Assembly (NCBI RefSeq): GCF_938040115.1
Contig: NZ_CALHXD010000072.1
Span: forward strand, 1-7,474
DNA length: 7,474 nucleotides
Source of the DNA: an uncultured Campylobacter sp.
GTDB lineage: Bacteria > Campylobacterota > Campylobacteria > Campylobacterales > Campylobacteraceae
Reading direction: 5' to 3'
The position numbers and the translations under genes were made by a program. Numbering within the stretch: position 1 is the first letter of the stretch; the number at the start of each line of letters is the position of its first letter. Below the pieces are notes generated by a model that was given only the letters and a program-made list of their open reading frames with translations, ran no database searches and had not been told where the DNA came from. Shown here piece after piece: positions 1-5,384 of this stretch.

Positions 1-15
1 TTCTCTAAACGCTAA
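1..15 (+). CDS. rpsI: 3' end of ribosomal protein S9 gene (partial)
   Basis: Only the last four codons and the stop are present: TTC TCT AAA CGC TAA, reading F-S-K-R-stop. Bacterial S9 proteins end almost universally in QFSKR or a close variant, with the C-terminal tail reaching into the ribosomal P site. The identification rests on this tail plus context: in C. jejuni rpsI (Cj1479c) lies directly upstream of cadF, and a cadF homologue follows here in the same orientation. Four residues alone would not be enough, so the call depends on synteny. Confidence 0.8.
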   Translation, partial: FSKR

Positions 16-24
16 TAGTTTGTT

Positions 25-53
25 AAAGTCGTTTTGTCGGCTTTTAAATTTTG
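25..53 (+). terminator. Candidate terminator after rpsI
   Basis: AAAGTCG (25-31) can pair with CGGCTTT (38-44) around a six-base loop, with one G-U pair, and is followed by the T-rich stretch TTAAATTTT. It begins 10 bases after the rpsI stop, so it would end the rplM-rpsI transcript and leave cadF on its own promoter. The tail is interrupted by three A residues, so termination may be partial. Confidence 0.45.
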
Positions 54-94
54 GAGATGAGGCATACGGTTTGATAGGACTGATGCGTCTTAAA

Positions 95-133
95 TTACGT
101 GTTAAATTTAGATTTATAAATTAGTGATAAAAT
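95..133 (+). promoter_or_regulatory. Probable sigma-70 promoter of cadF
   Basis: TGATAAAAT (125-133) resembles the Campylobacter -10 box and is preceded by periodic T/A-rich blocks, as expected for epsilonproteobacterial sigma-70 promoters, which usually lack a clear -35. A second possible -10, TATAAA, lies at 115-120. Either would give a leader of roughly 40-60 bases before the ATG at 180. The AAAGGA Shine-Dalgarno (169-174) lies five bases before the start codon. Confidence 0.5.
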
Positions 134-179
134 CAAAAAATAGTCTCGTGAAAAAACGGGGCAAAAGAAAGGATAACTT

Positions 180-1181
180 ATGAAAAAGATTGCTCTTGCT
201 TTAGTTGCTGCTTCTGCGCTTTTTGCCGCTGATTCAGCTTACAATTACGAACTAACTCCGACAATAGGCGGCGTTCATCCTGAAGGAAATTTAGGAACAA
301 ATGATCAGTCGGCCATCGGTTTAAGAATCGGAAGAAACCTTGAAAATTTCTTTATAGACCACGTAGAACTTGGTCTTAGCCACACTAACAAGATAAGAGA
401 GTATGGCGTAGACGGAAAGGCTACTAGATATTTCGTTAATGCTATTAAAGATTTCGGCCTAACTGAAAAACTATCTCTTTACGGCTTGCTTGGTGCGGGA
501 TATGAAGATGTCTCAAAAAAATTCGTCAAAAATGATGACGGCGGCTTCGGTCAATACGGCCTTGGTTTGAGATATCAAATTACCGATAACTTTGCCCTAC
601 GCGCTGAAGCAGTAGATGCTATTAAATTTGAGCATGCGGATCACAACCTATTCTATACGCTAGGTTTTGCAGTTGGCTTCGGTGCTAAAAACGCTCCTGT
701 AGTTGCAGAGGCGCCAAAAGCTGAGCCTGTTTCAGCTCCTGTAAGCCTTGATGATGATAACGACGGCGTTTTAAACGATGTCGATCAATGCCCAAATACA
801 CCAGCAGGCGTAGTAGTTGACGAGACTGGTTGCGAGAAGGTTATCGTTCTTAGAGATATCGGCGTAAACTTCGCATTCGATAGCTACAAAATAACTCCAA
901 AATATCTTGAGGAGATCAAAAAAGTAGCTAATTTTATGGGCGAAAACCCAGGCTACCGCGTAGTTCTAAGCGGACATACAGACAGCGTTGGTGCTGAGGC
1001 TTACAACCAAAAACTATCTGAAAAAAGAGCAAACGCAGTTGCTAAAGCTCTTGAAGAGCTTGGCGTAAGCGCAGACAAGATCACTACTGTAGGATACGGC
1101 GAGCTTAAACCTGTCGCTTCAAATAAAACAAAAGAAGGACGTGCTGAGAACAGACGCGTTGAAGCTAGATTTAACAAATAA
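180..1181 (+). CDS. cadF: CadF-type OmpA-family outer membrane protein
   Basis: Secreted outer-membrane protein of 333 residues that anchors to peptidoglycan and, in C. jejuni, binds host fibronectin. A Sec signal peptide occupies about residues 1-17 (MKK then a hydrophobic run ending ALFAA). A small eight-stranded-type beta-barrel covers about 20-168. A Pro/Ala linker (172-188) leads to a calcium-type thrombospondin-3 repeat (DDDNDGVLNDVDQCP, 191-205, with Cys204 and Cys218). The OmpA C-terminal domain (about 225-333) carries the peptidoglycan-binding signature SGHTDSVG...LSEKRA and NRRVEAR. Length is close to C. jejuni CadF (319). The C. jejuni fibronectin-binding tetrapeptide FRLS aligns by eye with YQIT at residues 132-135, so adhesion cannot be assumed. 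Start supported by AAAGGA five bases upstream. Position downstream of rpsI matches the C. jejuni order. Confidence 0.9.
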   Translation: MKKIALALVAASALFAADSAYNYELTPTIGGVHPEGNLGTNDQSAIGLRIGRNLENFFIDHVELGLSHTNKIREYGVDGKATRYFVNAIKDFGLTEKLSLYGLLGAGYEDVSKKFVKNDDGGFGQYGLGLRYQITDNFALRAEAVDAIKFEHADHNLFYTLGFAVGFGAKNAPVVAEAPKAEPVSAPVSLDDDNDGVLNDVDQCPNTPAGVVVDETGCEKVIVLRDIGVNFAFDSYKITPKYLEEIKKVANFMGENPGYRVVLSGHTDSVGAEAYNQKLSEKRANAVAKALEELGVSADKITTVGYGELKPVASNKTKEGRAENRRVEARFNK

Positions 1182-1201
1182 TTAGTCTAGCTTAATAATG
1201 C

Positions 1202-2029
1202 ATGGACGAGATTAAATTTGAACTTATTTGGTCGTTAATCTCGTCCTATTCTTTAAAAATTTTAGGTTCTATCGCCATCTTGCTTATCGGCAAATGGTTG
1301 GTAGCTAAAATCTCAAATCTTATATCAAAATTAGTCATTTCTTCCAGACTTGATGAAACTCTTTCAAATTTCCTTGTAAATATCATCAAAACGCTTCTCA
1401 TGGCTTTTGTTATCATAGCCGCGATTGCAAATTTGGGCGTCGAGACATCTATGTTTGTCGCTGCGCTTGGTGCTATCGGTCTTGCTATCGGTATGGCGTT
1501 TAAGGATACTTTTTCAAACATAGGCGCAGGATTTTTGATAATATTTTTTAGGCCGTTTAAACTCAAAGACCACATAGAAGTCGCAGGCGTGCAAGGCGCA
1601 GTCAAAGAGATTAATATGTTTAGCACTATTTTGCGTACAACCGATCACAAAACCATCATTATCCCAAACGGACGCATCATAAGTAGCAATATAATAAACT
1701 TCTCAAAAGAGGGTACCAGGCGGGTTGAGCTCGTATTTTCCATAGATTATAAAGACGATCTAAGGCTTGCAAAAGAGATTATTTTAAACCTAGCTGACGA
1801 AAACAAAAAGATCCTAAAAGAGCCAAAGCCATTCGTCGGCGTCGGAAGTTTGGGTGAAAATAGCGTAAATTTGACTGCTAGATTTTGGTGTGCGAGTGAT
1901 GATTTTTCCGACGTGCAGTTTGCTATGCTTGAGAGCGTTAAGCTTGCATTCGATGCCCAAGGTATCTCTATACCATCGCCACAGCTCAGCATCCGCTATC
2001 AGGATAAAAGGCAAGACGAGCAAATTTGA
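1202..2029 (+). CDS. mscS: Small-conductance mechanosensitive channel (MscS family)
   Basis: Inner-membrane channel of 275 residues that opens under membrane tension to release solutes during hypo-osmotic shock; it acts as a homoheptamer in E. coli (286 residues). Three membrane helices are visible: about 20-37, 57-80 and a glycine/alanine-rich pore helix TM3 at about 83-117 (AALGAIGLAIGMAFKD, then NIGAGFLIIFFRPF). The beta domain follows with the family signature IIPNGRIISSNIINFS (153-168), and the C-terminal alpha/beta domain ends near 265. The ATG at 1202 places the first helix as in the family and no better start exists, but no Shine-Dalgarno is seen: the 20 bases after the cadF stop contain no AGGA-like run. 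That suggests co-transcription with cadF, possibly with weak or coupled translation. In C. jejuni no channel gene sits here as far as I recall, so this may be a lineage-specific addition. Confidence 0.92.
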   Translation: MDEIKFELIWSLISSYSLKILGSIAILLIGKWLVAKISNLISKLVISSRLDETLSNFLVNIIKTLLMAFVIIAAIANLGVETSMFVAALGAIGLAIGMAFKDTFSNIGAGFLIIFFRPFKLKDHIEVAGVQGAVKEINMFSTILRTTDHKTIIIPNGRIISSNIINFSKEGTRRVELVFSIDYKDDLRLAKEIILNLADENKKILKEPKPFVGVGSLGENSVNLTARFWCASDDFSDVQFAMLESVKLAFDAQGISIPSPQLSIRYQDKRQDEQI

Positions 2030-2123
2030 TTTACCGGTTTGCACGGTTTTTCTTGGTTCTTTGGCTTCTTTTATGTGGTATGTTGTAGATTGGTTTTATG
2101 CTCGTATCCTATTTGGTCCGTAA
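2030..2123 (+). other. Spacer with an open hydrophobic frame (possible small-protein remnant)
   Basis: The frame that includes DLPVCTVFLGSLASF followed by MWYVVDWFYARILFGP stays open from inside mscS to a TAA at 2121-2123. The stretch beyond mscS uses ordinary codons and would make one strong membrane helix with an aromatic edge. No ATG, GTG or ribosome site starts it just after mscS; the in-frame candidates are TTG at 2061 and ATG at 2073, neither with a Shine-Dalgarno. It could be the tail of a decayed gene or chance. ACCG (2032-2035) and CGGT (2043-2046) before a short T run form only a weak terminator. Confidence 0.2.
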
Positions 2124-2216
2124 GGCAAATAGATTAAATTTGATTCAAAATCAATACAGCACAAGCGCTTTAAAAATGTACAAATTTTGACGTATTCCTT
2201 ATCTGCCGTATTGCAA

Positions 2217-2224
2217 AAATTAAA
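2217..2224. repeat. Left target-site duplication of the IS (AAATTAAA)
   Basis: AAATTAAA directly precedes the left end GGCTCT of the element, and the identical 8 bases follow its right end. Eight base pairs is the usual duplication length for IS1595-family elements. Confidence 0.85.
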
Positions 2225-2243
2225 GGCTCTCTTTAACTTAATC
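2225..2243 (+). repeat. Left terminal inverted repeat
   Basis: GGCTCTCTTTAACTTAATC pairs in inverted orientation with 3074-3092. Matching blocks are GGCTC and AACTTAA; mismatches fall at positions 6, 7, 10 and 18. Confidence 0.8.
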
Positions 2244-2481
2244 TCACACAAAGGAGCATTAGGTTACGATGAGTTCGATGAAAAATAAATATATAATCCG
2301 TTCAAGAATTTCTGAAGCTAAATTTAGAGAAATTCTCAAGTATTTTGCAGAAGACATAGAAGCATCAAAGATATCGAATTTAACTAAAATTTCAGAAGCA
2401 ACCCTATGTAAAATCTTTAGAGAAATAAGAATTCTTATGTCTAAAGAGTGTGAGAAGGTATCTAAGTTTTCAGGCGAGATT

Positions 2482-2515
2482 TCCAGCTCGCAAGCTCGCC
2501 TAGAAGCTTCGCTTT
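2482..2515 (+). repeat. 34-bp insertion 1 in the transposase gene
   Basis: Deleting 2482-2515 joins SGEI to EIDESYFG, the expected transposase sequence; the edge can slide by a base or so because of flanking T residues. The insert contains the direct repeat AGCTCGC-A-AGCTCGC and the inverted repeat AAGCT (2492-2496) / AGCTT (2505-2509). It lacks the CTGTAAACAGAC end of the other two inserts. No duplication of flanking sequence is visible. Confidence 0.75.
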
Positions 2516-2596
2516 GAAATAGATGAAAGTTACTTCGGATCTAAACGAGTAAGAGGTAAGAGAGGTAGAGGTGCAGCAAATAAAACACCAGTATTT

Positions 2597-2628
2597 CTAT
2601 TTCGCTACGCTCGTAGCTGTAAACAGAC
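2597..2628 (+). repeat. 32-bp insertion 2 (hairpin plus CTGTAAACAGAC end)
   Basis: Deleting 2597-2628 joins KTPVF to GMLKRDGKVYT in one frame, the normal family sequence. The insert has a hairpin GCTAC-GCTC-GTAGC (2604-2617) followed by CTGTAAACAGAC (2617-2628), the same 12 bases that end insertion 3. The next two bases are GG in both cases. No target duplication is seen. Confidence 0.8.
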
Positions 2629-2889
2629 GGAATGCTAAAGCGTGACGGTAAGGTCTATACCCAAGTAGTTAAGAACTGTTCTGCAAATGAACTGATACCG
2701 ATATTATCGGAGTTTCTCAAAGAGAGTGCAAGCACAAGAGTGAATTAGACGAGAGTGTGATTTATTCTGATTGCTGGAAAGCTTATGACGGATTGGTTGA
2801 TTACGGAGCTAAAGCTCATTATAGAGTAAAGCATTCTAAAAATGAATTCGCTAACGGTAAAAATCATATAAACGGTATAGAAAACTTTT

Positions 2890-2922
2890 AGCTGCGACTT
2901 CGTCTTGCTACTGTAAACAGAC
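2890..2922 (+). repeat. 33-bp insertion 3 (hairpin plus CTGTAAACAGAC end)
   Basis: Deleting 2890-2922 joins GIENF to WGYAKHRLAKF. The insert reads TAGC...GCTA with inner GAC-TTC-GTC pairing, then CTGTAAACAGAC (2911-2922), identical to the end of insertion 2. It keeps the reading frame in length but brings a TAG stop at 2889-2891. No target duplication is seen. Confidence 0.82.
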
Positions 2923-3073
2923 GGGGATATGCTAAACATAGACTAGCTAAATTTAAAGGGATAAAGAAAGGAAATTTCTTGCTTCATCTAAAGGAATGTG
3001 AATTTAGATATAATACTAAAACTATACAAGAAAACCTATATCAGAAACTATTGAAATTGATAAGAGAAAATCC

Positions 3074-3092
3074 GCTTAAGTTTAATTGAGCC
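3074..3092 (-). repeat. Right terminal inverted repeat
   Basis: Read on the minus strand this is GGCTCAATTAAACTTAAGC, matching the left end at 15 of 19 positions. The transposase stop codon (3087-3089) lies inside it, which is common in compact insertion sequences. Confidence 0.8.
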
Positions 3093-3100
3093 AAATTAAA
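3093..3100. repeat. Right target-site duplication of the IS (AAATTAAA)
   Basis: Exact copy of the eight bases at 2217-2224, immediately outside the right inverted repeat. Confidence 0.85.
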
Positions 3101-3383
3101 TTTCACCGCTTTCGTTAAATTTAAAATCTAATTCATATTTTAAAGTCAAATTTGACAGCATAAACATTTTAACAAATCCTTAATTTCGGCGTCTTAGAGT
3201 GCAGTCGCATAAAATTTAGTCCAAAGCCAAAAAGTATAAATTTAAAAATCAAAAATTTACAAAAAGCTATCTTAAGGCAAATTTTAAAATACAAAAAGTA
3301 AAATCAAAGTTTATTAAAACGTTAATTCGGCTTGAAAATGCCGCCAAATTTGCAACATCAAAATAAAAAACGAAAGAAGTAAA
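3101..3383. other. AT-rich spacer before the HAD gene
   Basis: No gene is visible. The spacer holds the perfect 12-bp palindrome GTCAAATTTGAC (3145-3156), -10-like boxes TAAAAT (3210-3215) and TATAAA (3235-3240) that could serve the HAD gene, and a small hairpin CGGC/GCCG (3328-3331 / 3340-3343). Before the IS arrived, this sequence was continuous with 2030-2224. Confidence 0.5.
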
Positions 3384-4034
3384 ATGAAAAAAACCATACT
3401 TTTTGACCTCGACGGTACACTCATCGACTCGACGCCTGCTATCCTTGACGGATTTGGCGCGGCATTTCTCGCTCACGGAGAACCCGCGCCAAACCCTGAG
3501 GCCGTCAAAGCTCTAGTCGGCCATCCGCTTGATTTTATGTTTGCGTGGCTCGGTGCGCCGACGCAGCTAGTGCCTGATTATATCGCAGCATACAAGGCGC
3601 GATACGAGCAGATTTTTTTGGAGCAAACATCGTTGCTTGAGGGTGCGGCGGGTGCGTTGGCACTTGCTAGCGAGGTCGCGGACGTTGGCGCCGTGACGAC
3701 AAAAACGTCGAAATTTTCGGTTATTTTACTTGAGCATTTGGGCGTCATGAGATTTATCAAAATCGTGATCGGCAGAGACGACGTAGTAAATCCAAAACCA
3801 GACCCCGAGCCCATAAACACGGCTCTTGAGCGCCTAGGCAAAACGAGCGCGCAAGATAAGGCGAGCGCCTTTATGGTCGGCGATACGACGATGGATCTGG
3901 AGTCGGCAAAGCGTGCTGGTATCGCGGGCGTCGGGCTAGTTTGCGGCTACGGCAAGGAGGCTGACTTGCGCGAGCATTCAAATTTGATCTTTCAAAATGC
4001 ATTTGAAGCGGTTAAATTTATAGCCGGCAGATGA
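3384..4034 (+). CDS. HAD-superfamily phosphatase (phosphoglycolate phosphatase-like)
   Basis: Cytosolic phosphatase of 216 residues, subfamily IA by its helical cap between motifs I and II. Motif I is DLDGTL with nucleophile Asp8 and general acid Asp10. Motif II is the VTTKTS stretch (104-109). Motif III is Lys138 in NPKPDPEP, and motif IV is GDTTMDLESA with Asp167 and Asp171 for magnesium. All catalytic residues are present. The substrate cannot be read from sequence; phosphoglycolate or another small phosphate ester is likely. A weak AGAAG ribosome site lies just upstream of ATG 3384. The C. jejuni gene between cadF and por (Cj1477c) is also a putative hydrolase, so this is its probable orthologue. 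Base composition is clearly more GC-rich than the IS and spacer before it. Confidence 0.9.
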   Translation: MKKTILFDLDGTLIDSTPAILDGFGAAFLAHGEPAPNPEAVKALVGHPLDFMFAWLGAPTQLVPDYIAAYKARYEQIFLEQTSLLEGAAGALALASEVADVGAVTTKTSKFSVILLEHLGVMRFIKIVIGRDDVVNPKPDPEPINTALERLGKTSAQDKASAFMVGDTTMDLESAKRAGIAGVGLVCGYGKEADLREHSNLIFQNAFEAVKFIAGR

Positions 4035-4081
4035 GTTTAGCCTGCTACCGTGCTAGTTAAATTTAGCGATCAAAGCTTATA

Positions 4082-4107
4082 TTTAGTTTGCTAAACTACT
4101 GTTTTTT
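4082..4107 (+). terminator. Candidate terminator after the HAD gene
   Basis: TTTAG (4082-4086) pairs with CTAAA (4091-4095) around TTTG, or in an alternative register AGTTT pairs with AAACT, followed by a run of six T residues (4102-4107). The stem is short and AT-rich, so it is moderate at best. Confidence 0.4.
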
Positions 4108-4118
4108 GGTATTTCGCT

Positions 4119-4137
4119 GCGGTTAAAATTTAGCCGC
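4119..4137. other. Hairpin GCGGTTAAA / TTTAGCCGC
   Basis: Eight paired bases (one G-U) around a three-base loop, in the convergent spacer. No T run follows on either strand, so it is not a clear terminator. It contains TAAAATTTAGC, which recurs at 5185-5195 on the other side of the decayed glycosidase gene. Confidence 0.4.
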
Positions 4138-4152
4138 TCGTGGGATAAAAAT

Positions 4153-4201
4153 TAAGTCAAATTTGCGGTAACCTCGCAAGCAAAAAGGCAAATTTGACTT
4201 A
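4153..4201. terminator. 14-bp inverted repeat between convergent genes
   Basis: TAAGTCAAATTTGC (4153-4166) is exactly inverted at 4188-4201 with a 21-base loop. It lies between the 3' ends of the HAD gene (plus) and the decayed hydrolase (minus), the place for a bidirectional terminator or transcript-end stabiliser. The minus-strand stop codon (4199-4201) is inside the right arm, so the arm was partly coding. There is no strong T run, so termination is inferred from position. Confidence 0.5.
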
Positions 4202-5171
4202 TCTGTGTGCGCTTTCTTTTTCAAAGTACTCAAACGCATCGATTATGTCAAGATAAGCGCCGTCGAAACCCGCGTCAAGAATCTTTTTTGATACAATCCG
4301 TCGTTTCCCGTAATTATTTTTTGCCAATCCACATCCCGATATTTAACGACGTAATTTCCCTTCCAGTGCGGGTTTTTCTCTGCTAGCCAGCTGGGCTTGC
4401 CTGTTTTCCAGGCGCCATTCCAATAATACCGGTAATCCTCCTCCCTATGCTCATATAGTAGATCACGAGCCGCTTCCCGCCGTTGCGTTTTGTTTTGAGC
4501 TCCCTTACTTCGGACTCGGCGTAGGCTTTTACGAAGTGAAACAAATCCATATCGTAATCCGTATTTTTGAGCGCAACGATAAGCTGCCGTTTTGTAGAAA
4601 TTTTTTGCTGTTAATCAGATACAAAAAGTTTTCGGCGTCTGCAACCGTGTTTATATCTTTGAAGTTTGCGTTATACTGGGCGTTTGGATACTTTAGAGTG
4701 GCGGCCAGGTTGCGTTTATCGGCTGCAAAAGAAAGAAAACCGTTTTCTTTGCTGCGCCGATACGAGGCGTCTACGTCGCTCGCGGTGGAACAATAATCGG
4801 TAACGAGCACCCTCACGCCGTTTTGCACGTAGAGGAGGCCATGTATTCCTTACGTCGGCGGGAGTAGGCTCGTCGTCGCCCGGGTAGCCGTAAAACAGCG
4901 ACTTGGCGCCCACGGCGAGACCTCGCGTAGGTAGCCCTGCCGCAAGCTCACCGCTAGCAGGGCCGTCATTGGTAATAATCTCAAGCCCGTTTTGCGGGAT
5001 GACGATGAAATTTTTATCAAATTTTTTGCCGTATTGCGAGATAGCGATGACGAAGCGGCGCATCTCCTTGCGGTAGTCTGTCGCTGGTTTTGCTTCGACT
5101 GCGCGATTTTCATCCACCGCGGCGCAAAAACATAAGACGAAAAACGCGGCTAGCGGATAAAATTTACGCGT
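4199..5171 (-). pseudogene. Decayed TM1410/GH114-like glycoside hydrolase (COG2342 type)
   Basis: Reading the minus strand across frame changes gives an almost complete secreted TIM-barrel protein of about 320 residues. The order is a hydrophobic leader (KFYPLAAFFVLCFCAA), RRFVIAISQYGKKFDKNFIV, IPQNGLEI, SLFYGYPGDDEPTPADV, NGVRVLVTDYCSTASDVDAS, GFLSFAADKRNL, NTDYDMDLFHF, NGGKRLVIYYMSIG, EDYRYYWNGAWK, NPHWKGNYVVKYRDVDW and ILDAGFDGAYLDIIDAFEYF, then TAA at 4199-4201. These match the MJ1477/TM1410 family (putative endo-alpha-1,4-polygalactosaminidase). Lesions: no ATG at the 5' end, where ACG (5169-5171) stands before R-K-F-Y-P-L as if mutated from ATG; scrambled frame at about 4830-4852; one base lost at about 4590-4593, 4436-4446 and 4284-4289. 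A few residues also seem missing after DYDM. Several independent lesions argue for real decay; the homopolymer ones alone could be sequencing errors. Confidence 0.85.
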
Positions 5172-5184
5172 AGCTTCTTTGTTT

Positions 5185-5207
5185 TAAAATTTAGCGGCTA
5201 AATTTTA
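5185..5207. repeat. Near-perfect inverted repeat in the divergent spacer
   Basis: TAAAATTTAGC, one G, then GCTAAATTTTA. It lies just upstream of the decayed minus-strand gene and about 180 bases before por. It could be an old operator or a hairpin in the leader of the lost gene; nothing in the sequence decides this. Confidence 0.4.
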
Positions 5208-5310
5208 GCAAATTTATAAAAATCGGCCGTCAAATATTTTTTGATTGTAGCTCAAATTTGGGGCTTTGGATTATTAAATTTAATCATTTTTGAAAATGTA
5301 AAGCGGCGGA

Positions 5311-5343
5311 TTAATGATAGATTTTGGAATTTAGCTCTATAAT
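5311..5343 (+). promoter_or_regulatory. Promoter of the pyruvate oxidoreductase gene
   Basis: A consensus -10 box TATAAT stands at 5338-5343, about 40 bases before the start codon, with T-rich sequence upstream and no convincing -35, as is normal in Campylobacter. A strong ribosome site, AAGGCGGA (5374-5381), precedes ATG 5385. The palindrome ATTAAATTTAAT (5273-5284) lies further upstream. Confidence 0.65.
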
Positions 5344-5384
5344 AAAAGATTTTTAAAAAACATAAGAAAATTTAAGGCGGAAAA

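Larger units (their letters stand above)
2269..3089 (+). pseudogene. IS1595-family transposase, broken by small insertions and a frameshift
   Basis: The conceptual protein is a full-length ISXO2-like DDE transposase. The frame starts at ATG 2269 (MSSMKNKYIIR; AAAGGAG 13 bases upstream) and gives a helix-turn-helix-like N-terminus (EASKISNLTKISEATLCKIF). It then needs three frame changes to read EIDESYFGSKRVRGKRGRG, LKRDGKVYTQVVKNCSANE, SDCWKAYDGLVDYG, HINGIENF/WGYAKHRLAKF and a C-terminus ending at the TGA 3087-3089. The catalytic acidic residues in EIDESYF and SDCWKAYD and the INGIENFWG block are all intact. Lesions: extra DNA at 2482-2515 (+34, gives the stop at 2515), 2597-2628 (+32) and 2890-2922 (+33, begins with in-frame TAG), and one missing base near 2743. 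Outside these lesions the sequence is well conserved, so the damage is recent. Confidence 0.92.
2225..3092 (+). mobile_element. IS1595-family (IS1016-like) insertion sequence, inactivated
   Basis: An 868-bp element carrying one transposase gene. Its ends are imperfect inverted repeats beginning GGCTC (15 of 19 positions match), and it is flanked on both sides by the exact 8-bp repeat AAATTAAA, so the boundaries are well fixed. Removing three later insertions (34, 32 and 33 bp) and restoring one lost base gives an original size near 770 bp, normal for the IS1016 group. It landed in the spacer between the MscS and HAD genes. It is degenerate and should not move by itself, but the near-perfect ends mean it could still be mobilised by a related active copy. 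Confidence 0.9.

Noticed and set aside
2..124. Open frame of about 40 codons at the left edge
   Set aside because: It is out of frame with the rpsI end, overlaps the candidate terminator and promoter, and resembles no protein I know.
2269..2517. An intact 82-residue protein starting at 2269
   Set aside because: Its last 11 residues (SSSQARLEASL) come from the 34-bp insert; the rest is the N-terminus of the transposase, which continues in another frame.
2591..2602. TATTT-C-TATTT at the left edge of insert 2 as a target duplication
   Set aside because: A duplication should flank both ends of the insert; here both copies are on the left side and the right edge shows nothing similar.
2597..2922. 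Inserts 2 and 3 as repeats of a CRISPR array
   Set aside because: Only two copies share 12 bases, they are about 290 bases apart, and the DNA between them encodes transposase.
3267..3476. Minus-strand 69-residue frame overlapping the start of the HAD gene
   Set aside because: It is antisense to a clear HAD motif I and to AT-rich spacer, with no recognisable protein features.
4536..4796. Plus-strand 86-residue frame
   Set aside because: It lies antisense to the decayed glycosidase, whose protein motifs on the minus strand are unmistakable.
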